A stretch of 37,937 nucleotides of DNA, taken from an uncultured Phocaeicola sp. (GTDB lineage Bacteria > Bacteroidota > Bacteroidia > Bacteroidales > Bacteroidaceae). Both the position numbers and the translations under genes were made by a program. Below are positions 7,767 through 16,075 of the stretch, one piece after another. The DNA lies in assembly GCA_944320815.1 (NCBI GenBank), contig CALUIZ010000030.1:1-37937 (forward strand), given 5' to 3'. How positions within the stretch are numbered: position 1 is the first letter of the stretch; each line of letters starts with the position of its first letter. A model generated the notes under the pieces. The model was given only the letters and a program-made list of their open reading frames with translations, was not told where the DNA came from and ran no database searches.

Positions 7767-8788
7767 AGAAGGAGACACTTTTCAATCCGTATTATGTGGC
7801 TTTGCCCATTGTTCTGGGACTGGCCGTTATCGGTGGCATGTTCTGGAAAGAGTTCAATCCGTCTATGTTCGCCTCATTCAGACCGGATGCGCGGATGTGG
7901 TTCGGAATAATTCTTGCCGCTTTGTTTATGGTCTGTCAGAATCTGGCGCTTACGCAACGCTTCAAGATTCTGGTGGGGAAGAAACTTTCGTGGAAGCAGG
8001 TGTTCCGTGTGAACATGCTCTGTGAGTTCACTTCGGCCGCCACCCCTTCGGCTGTAGGCGGGAGCAGTCTGATAGCGGTTTATCTGCATAAGGAGGGGAT
8101 GACCGGAGGAGAAGGGACTTCTGTCATGATTGCCAATCTGTTTCTGGACGAGCTCTTCCTTGCCGTTGCATGTCTTGCCGTACTGCTGGTGTTCCCGATG
8201 GATGTGCTGTTCATGAACAATGCGGCATTCGACACCGGTGTGCAGATTGTGTTCATGACAGTGCTGGCCGTTGTTTTTCTTTGGGCGTTGATACTTTATG
8301 TCGCTCTTTTCCATAAGGCTGTATGGGTGAGCCGTTCGCTGGCCGCTCTTTTTTCTCTTCCTTTTCTTCGTCGCTGGAAAAGTGGTGTGGAGAAGCTGGG
8401 TGACGATCTGGTGACCAGTTCGCATGAATTGAGCAGACGTTCGTTCGGCTTCTGGCTGAAATGTTTCCTGATGACGGCATGGGCATGGTGCTCCAGATAT
8501 TGGGTGGTCAACGCATTGCTTTTTGCCTTCTCGTCGGGAGGTGACCATCTGCTGGCCTTTGCCCGTCAGCTTGTCATATGGATGGTTCTGGTGGTTACCC
8601 CCACTCCGGGAGGAAGCGGTTTCGGAGAATATATGTTCAAGGTGTACTATGGTGATTTCTTCGCTGCGGCAGGCATGGCACTTGTCGCCGCGTTCATCTG
8701 GCGGCTCATCACTTATTATTCTTATCTGATTGTCGGTGTGTGCATTCTGCCGCAGTGGGTCAATTCTGTATTCGGGAAAAAAAAGTGA
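7763..8788 (+). CDS. UPF0104 / lysylphosphatidylglycerol synthase-like membrane protein
   Basis: A 341-residue integral membrane protein with about eight hydrophobic segments, matching the flippase/LPG-synthase transmembrane family (without the soluble aminoacyl-transferase domain of MprF). Family-like features include TSAATPSAVGGSSLIAVYL near residue 95 and VVTPTPGGSGFGEYMF near 275; the GG-rich TPTPGG loop is characteristic. Such proteins are thought to move lipids across the inner membrane. The ATGA overlap with the upstream GT4 suggests that the pair makes and translocates a glycolipid; that is inference from context. Confidence 0.8.
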   Translation: MKKETLFNPYYVALPIVLGLAVIGGMFWKEFNPSMFASFRPDARMWFGIILAALFMVCQNLALTQRFKILVGKKLSWKQVFRVNMLCEFTSAATPSAVGGSSLIAVYLHKEGMTGGEGTSVMIANLFLDELFLAVACLAVLLVFPMDVLFMNNAAFDTGVQIVFMTVLAVVFLWALILYVALFHKAVWVSRSLAALFSLPFLRRWKSGVEKLGDDLVTSSHELSRRSFGFWLKCFLMTAWAWCSRYWVVNALLFAFSSGGDHLLAFARQLVIWMVLVVTPTPGGSGFGEYMFKVYYGDFFAAAGMALVAAFIWRLITYYSYLIVGVCILPQWVNSVFGKKK

Positions 8789-8880
8789 CCGGCGCGGGAT
8801 GAATCCCGGAGTTCTTGTGTGTACGGCAGGGCATGTTGTCATATAAGCGGGAGGAGAGAATGTGCTTTTCTCTGCCGTAA
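8789..8880. other. Intergenic region with short hairpins
   Basis: Contains CGGGA/TCCCG (about 8795-8808), and ACGGCAG (8823-8829) pairing with CTGCCGT (8872-8878) around an inner GAGAGAA/TTTTCTC stem. Possibly a weak terminator; there is no clear T-run. Confidence 0.3.
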
Positions 8881-8912
8881 ATTGGTGTGATAAAGAAAAA
8901 GTTGTAATTTTG
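8881..8912 (+). promoter_or_regulatory. Predicted promoter of the L,D-transpeptidase-like gene
   Basis: ATTG (8881-8884), 20 bases, TAATTTTG (8905-8912): a full -7 match and three of four -33 bases. The start is 26 bases further on. Confidence 0.55.
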
Positions 8913-8938
8913 CAGCCGTTATTCCTAGATATAAGTTC

Positions 8939-9688
8939 ATGCGAAACTTTGTAAATGTTTGCCTGCACCGTCCGGGTGTGGGCTGTGTGGTGCGGAGAGT
9001 GGTTCTCTCTGTCTGTCTGCTTGCTTTTCCCTGTAGTTATGCGGGGACGGGTGTGTTGCGTTCTGAAGTGTCTGTCGCCGGCATTGGGGCTGAGGCTGAT
9101 GAAACTGCTCGGCTGTACCGCTCCATGCAGCTTGAAGGGGTGGTCAACTGGAAGGCGTTCCGTCAGGCTGTGGCTGGTTATAAGAAAATCTCCGGCCGTC
9201 GTCGTGAAGTGCTTACTCTGATCGATTTCTCAAAACCTTCCACCGAGAAGCGTCTGTATGTGTTCGACATGAAACATCACCGGATGCTTTATTCTTCTGT
9301 GGTGGCGCACGGGAAGAACAGCGGAGAAAATTATGCCCGTTCCTTCTCTAACGAGATGGGTTCCTATAAGAGTTCTCTCGGATTTTATCTCACTTCTTCC
9401 ACCTATCATGGCAGCAACGGCTATTCGTTGAGGCTTGACGGACTGGAAAAGGGTATCAACGACCATGCCCGTGAGCGTGCCATTGTGGTCCATGGAGCTG
9501 ATTATGCCAACCCTTCAGTCGCCAGAAACGGTCGTCTGGGGAGGAGTTTCGGCTGTCCGGCTTTGCCAACGGAACTTGCACGTCCCGTCATTGATGCTAT
9601 CAAGAACGGGAGCGTGATGTATATTTATGCCGAGAATCCTGATTATCTGGCCCACAGTTCCATTCTCCGTCCGTCGGATCTGCTTTGA
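8939..9688 (+). CDS. Murein L,D-transpeptidase catalytic domain family protein
   Basis: A 249-residue exported protein: a long hydrophobic stretch after a basic start (about residues 15-36), then a YkuD-like catalytic region. The key motif is IVVHGADYA (His185) followed by GRSFGCPALP, with Ser203, Gly205 and the expected nucleophile Cys206. Proteins of this family act on peptidoglycan stem peptides in the periplasm, forming 3-3 cross-links or attaching proteins. Earlier conserved segments are VLTLIDFSKPS and VVAHGKNSG. It is a single gene, convergent with lolA, with its own predicted promoter. Confidence 0.8.
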   Translation: MRNFVNVCLHRPGVGCVVRRVVLSVCLLAFPCSYAGTGVLRSEVSVAGIGAEADETARLYRSMQLEGVVNWKAFRQAVAGYKKISGRRREVLTLIDFSKPSTEKRLYVFDMKHHRMLYSSVVAHGKNSGENYARSFSNEMGSYKSSLGFYLTSSTYHGSNGYSLRLDGLEKGINDHARERAIVVHGADYANPSVARNGRLGRSFGCPALPTELARPVIDAIKNGSVMYIYAENPDYLAHSSILRPSDLL

Positions 9689-9707
9689 GGACGGAGGGGA
9701 AGGCGTG

Positions 9708-10313
9708 TCATCTCAGATCGATGACTTCTGCATCCGGATAGTTTGACTTGTTGAAGCGGAATGTCTCGTCGCTCAGGTTCTGATGCGTGAGGTATTTCTC
9801 TACGAAGAATTCCTGTTTCTCATTGTTCTGCAGAGTGATGCAGATGTAGTTCGGACTGGAGTCGGGTCCTACATTCAGTACAATGCTTTTTATGTCCTGC
9901 CCCGTTTCGGGTGTCAGCAGCACTTCCTGCCCTTGTTTTCCGTTCCGTTTTTTTGTCCCGAGATATTTGTACTTGAATCCTTTCTTGTACATCGTGACCA
10001 TTGCATACGGGTTTATGCTCTGCACCTCTTCCGGTGTAGGGGAGGAGACGTTCACTTCCTCATTCTGTTTGACGTAGCTCCATTGAGTCTTTCCGTCGAA
10101 CCAGGTCTCTATGCCTCCGCTTTTCAGATGGAATTTGTTGCCTTTCACGTCCAGTGTCCCGTCCTGTATGCCGCTGAACCGGATGCTGACAGCTCCGGCA
10201 CGCTGGTAGGCATCGGCCATCCGGTCGAGTATGGTGCGTGCCTTCGTGTCATGTTGCGCGAATCCGTTCAGCTGCATCAATATAAGTCCGATGAATAAGA
10301 TGTATTGTTTCAT
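9708..10313 (-). CDS. lolA: LolA-like outer-membrane lipoprotein carrier protein
   Basis: A 201-residue periplasmic protein with signal peptide MKQYILFIGLILMQLNGFAQ. The LolA/LolB fold is indicated by ARTILDRMADAYQRA near the N-terminus, VSIRFSGIQDGTL, ETWFDGKTQWSYV (the WFDGKTQW signature, about residue 86) and the stop-proximal FRFNKSNYPDAEVIDLR. LolA carries lipoproteins from the LolCDE complex across the periplasm to the outer membrane. It lies 54 bases downstream of ftsK on the same strand, the usual arrangement in this group, so it is probably transcribed with ftsK. Confidence 0.85.
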   Translation of the reverse strand: MKQYILFIGLILMQLNGFAQHDTKARTILDRMADAYQRAGAVSIRFSGIQDGTLDVKGNKFHLKSGGIETWFDGKTQWSYVKQNEEVNVSSPTPEEVQSINPYAMVTMYKKGFKYKYLGTKKRNGKQGQEVLLTPETGQDIKSIVLNVGPDSSPNYICITLQNNEKQEFFVEKYLTHQNLSDETFRFNKSNYPDAEVIDLR

Positions 10314-10367
10314 AAGCTATATGTTTTGGTGGCTTTTCCGTGTTTATGGTCTGTCCGTGTCCTTTTT

Positions 10368-12830
10368 TCAGTTTCTGTTGTTCAGATTGTTTATCCTCAT
10401 CTGAAGGTCATTCTCGTCCACACAGAGCACGTCACGCGCTTTGCTGCCGTTGGTCGGGCCGACGATGCCTGCATGTTCCAGTTGGTCCATAATGCGTCCT
10501 GCCCGGTTGTATCCGATGGAGAACTTGCGCTGGATGAGCGAGGTAGACCCCTGCTGGTGATAAATGATCAGTCGTGCGGCTTCCTCAAACAGCGGGTCGA
10601 GGCGGTTCATGTCCACATCGTTTGATGAGGAGGCTCCGCCGTTGTCCTCCACTTCAGGAAGCATGAAGGCAGTGGGGTATCCCTGCTGTTTGCCGATGAA
10701 CTTTGCGATACGTTCCACTTCGGGAGTGTCGACGAAGGCACACTGGACGCGTACCGGGTCGCTTCCCTGCAGATAGAGCATGTCACCTTTTCCGATGAGC
10801 TGCTGTGCCCCCGGTCGGTCAAGGATAGTGCGTGAGTCAATCATCGACGCCACGCGGAAAGCCACACGTGCCGGGAAGTTTGCCTTGATGGTACCCGTGA
10901 TGATGTTCGTCGTCGGACGTTGGGTGGCGATGATGGCATGGATACCCACCGCACGTGCCAACTGTGCGATACGGCAGATGGGGAGTTCCACTTCCTTCCC
11001 CGCCGTCATGATCAGGTCGCCGAACTCATCGATGATGATGACGATGTAGGGCAAGAACCGGTGTCCCTTTTCCGGGTTGAGTTGCCGGTTGATGAACTTG
11101 GCGTTATATTCCTTGATGTTACGGCATCCCGCATCGCGCAGCAGACTGTAACGCATGTCCATTTCTACACAGAGAGAGTTGAGAGTCTGCACCACTTTCG
11201 TCACATCAGTGATGATGGCATCCTCCGCGTCGGGCAGTTTCGCCAGATAATGCTGTTCTATAGGCGCGTAAATGGCAAACTCCACCTTCTTCGGGTCGAT
11301 GATGACGAATTTCAGCTCGCTCGGATGTTTCTTGTAGAGCAGCGAGGTTACGATGGCGTTCAGTCCCACCGATTTACCCTGTCCTGTAGCTCCGGCTACC
11401 AGCATGTGAGGCGCCTTTGCCAGGTCTACCATGAACACTTCGTTCGTGATGGTCTTTCCCAGTGCTACGGGAAGGTCGAACGTGGTTTCCTGAAACTTCT
11501 TGCTGGTCAGTATGGAACGCATCGGAACGATATGCGGGTTGGCGTTCGGCACTTCAATGCCGATGGTTCCCTTTCCCGGAATCGGCGCGATGATGCGGAT
11601 TCCCAATGCCGACAGGCTCAGTGCGATGTCATCTTCCAGATTACGTATCTTTGAGATTCTCACTCCTTCGGCAGGAGTGATTTCATACAGTGTGATGGTC
11701 GGTCCCACACTGGCCTTGATAGAACTGATTTCAATCCCGAAGCTTCTCAACACCTTGACAATCTGATTCTTGTTGGCCGTCTGCTCCTCCATGTCGATGG
11801 TGGGCTGGTTGTCGTTGAAGTCGTTCAGAAGGTCGATGGTAGGGAAGTGGTAATGTTCCAGATCCAGCCGCGGATTGTATGGCTGGCCGATTTTTCCACG
11901 GAACTCCTCGTCTTCTTCTTTTGTAGTGTCGTTCACCTCAAATTCGGGTTCTGTTTCATTCTTGTTGGGTTCGTTCGCCGGCAGACGGTCGTCTTCTTCA
12001 CCTCTTGCCGGCTCTACCTCAAAAGGGCGGTCGCTGCCGTTCTTGTCTTCTTCCGTATCTACGGGGAGGTCGAAGGTGTGGACCGTATCATTGTCATTGT
12101 CCGGTTCTTCCGGCATCCTTTTCATTTTTTCCGGCTTTTCTTGGGGGGCTGGAGACGGCTGGACTTCTTCGGCCACCTGCGAGGGAGCTGCGGATTTCTT
12201 TCCCGTTTTCAGGTTCGGATGCAGCACTTTGCGCACCGCAAAGATTGTTTTGCTGCTCAAGGCGATGCTGAACAGGATGGCCGTCACCAGCAGGAGAAGA
12301 ATCAGTCCGGGAGCTCCAATCTGCGATTGCAGCCAGAGACCGGCATTGTAGCCGTGCAGACCGCCCGGATAGATGAACGAATCGGAGAAGGTGGGGCCGA
12401 ACACGAATCCGAGCGTGACGGAAGCCCATACCATCGTCACCGCACATCCCAGAAACCAGCGCGTCAGATTGAAGTCGTAGGCTTTCATCAGTTTCATGCC
12501 CGCCACAATCAGGAACAGGATGATGAGAAAGGCCGGCAGTCCGAAGCAGTCGTTTATCAGATACTGCGCCAATTGTGCCCCTCTGGCTCCCGCATAGTTC
12601 TGTATCCGGTTGCCCGTATCAATCAGCTCCTGCGGGTGCGGATGTGCCAGAATGCTTTGGTCGTTTCCTCCCGTAAAGAAGAACGAGATGAATGCCAGTA
12701 TCATATACACTCCGAAAATCACGCAGAGAAGTCCGATGATGAAATAGGTGGTCTCGCTCTTCAGGGCGGCGATGGCTTTGCTTGCCATGGCTCCCTTTCC
12801 TCTTAGAGGCTTGTTATCTGTTTTTTTCAT
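10368..12830 (-). CDS. ftsK: DNA translocase FtsK
   Basis: An 820-residue septal DNA pump. The N-terminus has four to five membrane segments (about residues 30-210), then an acidic, low-complexity linker (about 215-330), the alpha/beta motor domain, and a C-terminal winged-helix gamma domain (about 745-812) that reads the polar KOPS-type DNA sequences. Walker A GATGQGKS is near residue 480 and Walker B VIIIDEFGDL near 596. FtsK moves the chromosome terminus through the septum and activates XerCD recombination. The ATG at 12830 is followed by a basic stretch before the first membrane segment; a -7 box lies 31 bases upstream. Confidence 0.95.
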   Translation of the reverse strand: MKKTDNKPLRGKGAMASKAIAALKSETTYFIIGLLCVIFGVYMILAFISFFFTGGNDQSILAHPHPQELIDTGNRIQNYAGARGAQLAQYLINDCFGLPAFLIILFLIVAGMKLMKAYDFNLTRWFLGCAVTMVWASVTLGFVFGPTFSDSFIYPGGLHGYNAGLWLQSQIGAPGLILLLLVTAILFSIALSSKTIFAVRKVLHPNLKTGKKSAAPSQVAEEVQPSPAPQEKPEKMKRMPEEPDNDNDTVHTFDLPVDTEEDKNGSDRPFEVEPARGEEDDRLPANEPNKNETEPEFEVNDTTKEEDEEFRGKIGQPYNPRLDLEHYHFPTIDLLNDFNDNQPTIDMEEQTANKNQIVKVLRSFGIEISSIKASVGPTITLYEITPAEGVRISKIRNLEDDIALSLSALGIRIIAPIPGKGTIGIEVPNANPHIVPMRSILTSKKFQETTFDLPVALGKTITNEVFMVDLAKAPHMLVAGATGQGKSVGLNAIVTSLLYKKHPSELKFVIIDPKKVEFAIYAPIEQHYLAKLPDAEDAIITDVTKVVQTLNSLCVEMDMRYSLLRDAGCRNIKEYNAKFINRQLNPEKGHRFLPYIVIIIDEFGDLIMTAGKEVELPICRIAQLARAVGIHAIIATQRPTTNIITGTIKANFPARVAFRVASMIDSRTILDRPGAQQLIGKGDMLYLQGSDPVRVQCAFVDTPEVERIAKFIGKQQGYPTAFMLPEVEDNGGASSSNDVDMNRLDPLFEEAARLIIYHQQGSTSLIQRKFSIGYNRAGRIMDQLEHAGIVGPTNGSKARDVLCVDENDLQMRINNLNNRN

Positions 12831-12860
12831 GTCTGTATTCTCGTTTTTTCAATTGTAATG

Positions 12861-12891
12861 CAAATGTACGAAAAAAGTGGAATAGAAAAAA
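12861..12891 (-). promoter_or_regulatory. Predicted ftsK promoter
   Basis: Minus strand: TTTT (12888-12891), 19 bases, TACATTTG (12861-12868). The -7 element is perfect, the -33 approximate. Repeat array C begins about 30 bases upstream. Confidence 0.5.
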
Positions 12892-12920
12892 CTTTTCGGC
12901 ATCCGCATTCGTGAAGCTCC

Positions 12921-13024
12921 CGTCCGTCCGGAAACATCGGGATGTTTCTCCCGGAACAGCGGCTTGTTTTGGTCAGAACATCAGTTTGTTTTGTGCGAAG
13001 TCTCCCGTTGCCTCCTGAAAACGC
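12921..13024. repeat. Tandem 22-base-period palindromic repeats, array C
   Basis: Between divergent ftsK and the DUF5063 gene. Cores in strict 22-base register at 12921 (decayed), 12943 (TGTTTCTCCCGGAACA), 12965 (TGTTTTGGTCAGAACA), 12987 (TGTTTTGTGCGAAGTC) and 13009 (decayed); 6-base spacers TCGGGA, GCGGCT, TCAGTT, TCCCGT. The core at 12965 is the closest copy to the consensus in the window. Confidence 0.8.
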
Positions 13025-13041
13025 ATTTGTAGGTTGGAATG

Positions 13042-13073
13042 TTGCGGGCATTCAATTATTTTTTGTACCTTTG
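13042..13073 (+). promoter_or_regulatory. Predicted promoter of the DUF5063 operon
   Basis: TTG (13042-13044), 21 bases, TACCTTTG (13066-13073), a perfect -7 match, 21 bases before the start codon. Confidence 0.5.
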
Positions 13074-13094
13074 CGCCTCAATATAAATGAATGT

Positions 13095-13703
13095 ATGAAA
13101 GAAAATGCCACCCAAGCGATATTCGACAAGAATACGGTAGAGTTTGTGACGGTAGCCGCCGAGTTCTGCGGCTTTCTGGAGCGTGCTTCCGGTATGGGCC
13201 GCCGCCGTTTTGTGGACACCGCCCTCAAGCTGCTTCCGCTGCTCTATCTCAAGGCTTCCCTGCTGCCCGATTGCGAACGCATGGAGGAAGCTGACCCTGA
13301 AACCTTCGTCACTGAAGGCGACTATGAGATGATACGCTCTACAGTGGAGGGGATTCTGGCCGGATATGATGACTATCTGGAGGTCTTTCTCGATGATATG
13401 GCTTATAGCGATTCACCTATAAGGCAGACTGTCTCTGAGGGAATGGCCGACATTTACCAGCCGCTGAAGGATTTCGTGTGCGTCTTTCAGTTGGGGCTCC
13501 GGCAGACGATGAATGATTCGCTTGTCATCTGCAGAGAACTGTTCGCGGAGTTCTGGGGACAGCGTCTGGTCAACGTGATGCGTGCGCTTCACGATGTGAA
13601 ATATCGCCAGCTCCGTGACGGGGAGGAAGTGTCGGACGCTTTTGATGACACCTGTACGGAGGAGGAGCTTTATGAAGGGCTGGATATGGGTGACGATGAA
13701 TGA
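13095..13703 (+). CDS. DUF5063 domain-containing protein
   Basis: A 202-residue, acidic, mostly helical cytoplasmic protein without signal peptide or membrane segment. The sequence VEFVTVAAEFCGFLERA near the N-terminus and the middle segment YDDYLEVFLDDMAYSDSPI match my memory of DUF5063 proteins in Bacteroidetes. Molecular function is unknown. It is the first gene of a likely three-gene operon with an RNase D-like exonuclease (18-base gap) and an rRNA methyltransferase, suggesting a role linked to RNA metabolism, by context only. The ATG at 13095 is chosen over the longer open frame because that extension runs back through the promoter and the repeat array. Confidence 0.7.
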   Translation: MKENATQAIFDKNTVEFVTVAAEFCGFLERASGMGRRRFVDTALKLLPLLYLKASLLPDCERMEEADPETFVTEGDYEMIRSTVEGILAGYDDYLEVFLDDMAYSDSPIRQTVSEGMADIYQPLKDFVCVFQLGLRQTMNDSLVICRELFAEFWGQRLVNVMRALHDVKYRQLRDGEEVSDAFDDTCTEEELYEGLDMGDDE

Positions 13704-13721
13704 ACGCAAACTTTGTAGAGA

Positions 13722-14330
13722 ATGATAGAAATACCGACTACAATCGATAAGCAGGCTGTTTCCGGAATGCCGAAGGCTTCCTTTCCGGGGCGGATTTTTG
13801 TAATCAATGCGGAAGATGAAGCGCGGAAGGCCGTTGAGTATCTGAATACTCATGTGCTGGTGGGAGTGGACACGGAAACCCGTCCTTCTTTCCGCAAGGG
13901 AACTGTGCATCAGGTGGCACTGTTGCAGATAGCCACGGCTGACGTGTGTTTCCTCTTTCGGCTGAACCGCCTCGGACTGCCCGACTTTCTGGAGGATTTT
14001 CTGCAGAACGATGTGCTGAAAGTGGGGCTTTCATTGAAGGACGACTTTATGATGCTGCGCAAACGTAACCACAAGGACCCGCGTCAGGGAAACTGGGTGG
14101 AACTGCAGGACTATGTCTCGCTGTTCGGCATTCAGGAAAAAAGTCTCCAGAAAATTTATGCCCTCCTTTTCGGTGAGAAAATATCGAAGAGCCAGCGGCT
14201 GTCCAATTGGGAGGCGGACGTGCTGACTGAAGCCCAGCAGCTTTATGCCGCTACCGACGCATGGGCATGTGTGCGTATTTTCCAATATCTTGAAGAGCTG
14301 AAAAGCAAAAAACACAATACTCAGTTATGA
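13722..14330 (+). CDS. 3'-5' exonuclease, RNase D / DEDDy type
   Basis: A 202-residue DnaQ-like exonuclease domain. The acidic residues are in place: GVDTETRP (Asp50, Glu52), LKDDFMML (Asp107/108) and YAATDAWA (Tyr175, Asp179), which makes it the DEDDy subtype with two-metal-ion chemistry. It lacks the HRDC domains of full-length RNase D, so it is the short form common in Bacteroidetes; substrate (RNA 3' ends or DNA) is not determined by sequence. The stop overlaps the next start by four bases (ATGA), so it is co-expressed with the methyltransferase. Confidence 0.85.
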   Translation: MIEIPTTIDKQAVSGMPKASFPGRIFVINAEDEARKAVEYLNTHVLVGVDTETRPSFRKGTVHQVALLQIATADVCFLFRLNRLGLPDFLEDFLQNDVLKVGLSLKDDFMMLRKRNHKDPRQGNWVELQDYVSLFGIQEKSLQKIYALLFGEKISKSQRLSNWEADVLTEAQQLYAATDAWACVRIFQYLEELKSKKHNTQL

Positions 14331-15508
14331 AAATCGTTTATTTGAAGCCCGGAAAGGAGGAGTCGCTCAGACGGTTCCATCCATGGGTGTTTTCGGGTGC
14401 CATCGCCCGCATTGAGGGAGAGCCTGAAGAGGGTGAGGTGGTGGATGTATATACCTCGGCGAAGGAATTTGTCGCACGCGGACATTATCAGGTGGGAAGT
14501 ATCGCCGTGCGTGTGCTTACGTTCAGTCAGGAACCTGTCGACCGGGATTTCTGGCGGCGGAGGCTGTCGGTGGCGCGCGACTTGCGCCGTGCGCTCGGCC
14601 TGATTGGAAATCCGCAGAGTGATACTTACCGTCTTGTGTACGGGGAGGGTGACAATCTGCCCGGACTTATCGTCGATGTGTATGGTCGTACTGCGGTGAT
14701 GCAGGCGCATTCGGCCGGCATGCATATCGACCGTATGGAAGTGGCCGAAGCTTTGGATGAGGTGATGGACGGCATGATAGAGAACATTTATTATAAGTCG
14801 GAATCCACTCTTCCGTTCAAGGCGGATCTTGTGGAGCGTGAAAATGGCTTTCTGAAAGGCGGGACTCCGGAAAACATCGCCATGGAAAACGGACTGAAGT
14901 TTCATGTCGACTGGCTGAAAGGACAGAAGACAGGCTTTTTCGTCGACCAGCGTGAAAACCGTGCGCTGCTTGAGCGTTATTCCCGTGGGCGCAATGTGCT
15001 CAATATGTTCTGCTATACCGGCGGATTCTCATTTTATGCCATGCGTGGCGGAGCCAGTCTGGTGCATTCGGTGGACAGTTCTTCCAAGGCCATTGACCTG
15101 ACCAATCAGAATGTGGAGCTTAACTTCCCCGGCGATGCCCGCCATCAGGCTTTTGCGGAAGATGCGTTCAAGTTCCTCGACCGTATGGGTGACCAGTATG
15201 ACCTGATTGTGCTCGACCCACCGGCGTTTGCCAAGCATCGTGATGCAATCCGCAATGCCTTGCGTGGTTACACCAAACTGAACGCCAAGGCATTCGAGAA
15301 GATTCGTCCGGGTGGGATTCTGTTCACGTTCTCCTGTTCTCAGGTAGTCAGCAAGCAGGATTTCCGCAACGCTGTCTTTACGGCTGCGGCGCAGAGCCAC
15401 CGTAACGTGCGCATCCTTCATCAGCTGACGCAGCCGGCCGACCATCCGGTCAATATCTATCATCCGGAAGGGGAATACCTGAAAGGACTTGTGCTTTATG
15501 TGGAATAA
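14327..15508 (+). CDS. Class I SAM-dependent rRNA methyltransferase, RlmI-like
   Basis: A 393-residue protein of the RlmI family, which methylates C5 of a cytosine in 23S rRNA in E. coli. An N-terminal PUA domain (about 1-75, beginning MKIVYLKPGKEESLRRFHPW) is followed by a linker and a Rossmann domain. SAM-binding motif I is VLNMFCYTGGFS (224-235), then VDSS, LIVLDPPAFAKH (293-304) and FTFSCSQ, whose Cys is the expected catalytic nucleophile. It ends the DUF5063-exonuclease operon and is followed directly by a strong terminator. Confidence 0.85.
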   Translation: MKIVYLKPGKEESLRRFHPWVFSGAIARIEGEPEEGEVVDVYTSAKEFVARGHYQVGSIAVRVLTFSQEPVDRDFWRRRLSVARDLRRALGLIGNPQSDTYRLVYGEGDNLPGLIVDVYGRTAVMQAHSAGMHIDRMEVAEALDEVMDGMIENIYYKSESTLPFKADLVERENGFLKGGTPENIAMENGLKFHVDWLKGQKTGFFVDQRENRALLERYSRGRNVLNMFCYTGGFSFYAMRGGASLVHSVDSSSKAIDLTNQNVELNFPGDARHQAFAEDAFKFLDRMGDQYDLIVLDPPAFAKHRDAIRNALRGYTKLNAKAFEKIRPGGILFTFSCSQVVSKQDFRNAVFTAAAQSHRNVRILHQLTQPADHPVNIYHPEGEYLKGLVLYVE

Positions 15509-15513
15509 AAAAG

Positions 15514-15545
15514 GACGGCCGATTGTCTTGAAACAGTCGGCCGTC
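15514..15545. terminator. Strong bidirectional terminator
   Basis: Perfect nine-base stem GACGGCCGA (15514-15522) / TCGGCCGTC (15537-15545), flanked by an A-run on the left and TTT on the right. It sits between convergent genes and can serve both. Confidence 0.85.
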
Positions 15546-15553
15546 TTTCCGGT

Positions 15554-16009
15554 TTATCTGAAGAGTTTCCCCAGGAGACTCTTTTTTTTCTGTTGTTTCG
15601 TCTCGTGCCTATATTCAATGGTACCGAGTTTTTCCTGTAGGGTTTCCGTCATCATGTCGGCAAACTTGATGCGGTAATGGATGATTCTGTATATGTTTCC
15701 CCAGTCCGGCAGTCCTCCAAGATTTCTGTCGTCAATGAATATGTCCGCTTTCAGCTTTCTGGAAAAACTTTCGTGGGTGTCCTGCTCTTCCGTGTAGTTC
15801 GAATTGACCGCATAGAATTCCAGTCCTCTTTTGCGGCAGAATTCTACAGCTTCTTCCAGCAGTTTTCCTTCGCGCACGCTCCATAAAATCAGACGGTGAC
15901 CCTCTTTCTGCAGCATCTTCAGCGTGTCGATGGCAAAAGGCATTTCCCGGCCGATGTCCGGGTATCGGTGTTCTACAATAGTTCCGTCAAAGTCTACAGC
16001 TATAATCAT
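15554..16009 (-). CDS. HAD-superfamily hydrolase-like protein
   Basis: A 151-residue protein starting IIAVDFDGTIVEH, the HAD motif I with Asp6 (nucleophile) and Asp8. LILWSVREG (motif II Ser44) and FIDDRNLGG (motif IV Asp93/94) follow, so the catalytic set looks complete. There is no cap domain, so it could act on large substrates or phosphoproteins, or be a small-molecule phosphatase. The C-terminus is basic (KQQKKKSLLGKLFR). It lies 66 bases beyond the WcaJ-type gene on the same strand and has its own promoter candidate. No specific substrate can be given. Confidence 0.75.
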   Translation of the reverse strand: MIIAVDFDGTIVEHRYPDIGREMPFAIDTLKMLQKEGHRLILWSVREGKLLEEAVEFCRKRGLEFYAVNSNYTEEQDTHESFSRKLKADIFIDDRNLGGLPDWGNIYRIIHYRIKFADMMTETLQEKLGTIEYRHETKQQKKKSLLGKLFR

Positions 16010-16034
16010 TCTTTTTTGTTTTTTGATTTCCGGC

Positions 16035-16066
16035 GCAAGTTACCAAGAAAACTTCATTCCGGCAAA
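16035..16066 (-). promoter_or_regulatory. Candidate promoter of the HAD gene
   Basis: Minus strand: TTTG (16063-16066), 20 bases, TAACTTGC (16035-16042), a six-of-eight-type -7 match. Confidence 0.35.
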
Positions 16067-16075
16067 TTCACCTTG

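Noticed and set aside
11847..12806. A 319-codon plus-strand frame opposite ftsK
   Set aside because: Translation is Phe/Arg/Gln-rich without domains; ftsK motifs on the other strand explain the region.
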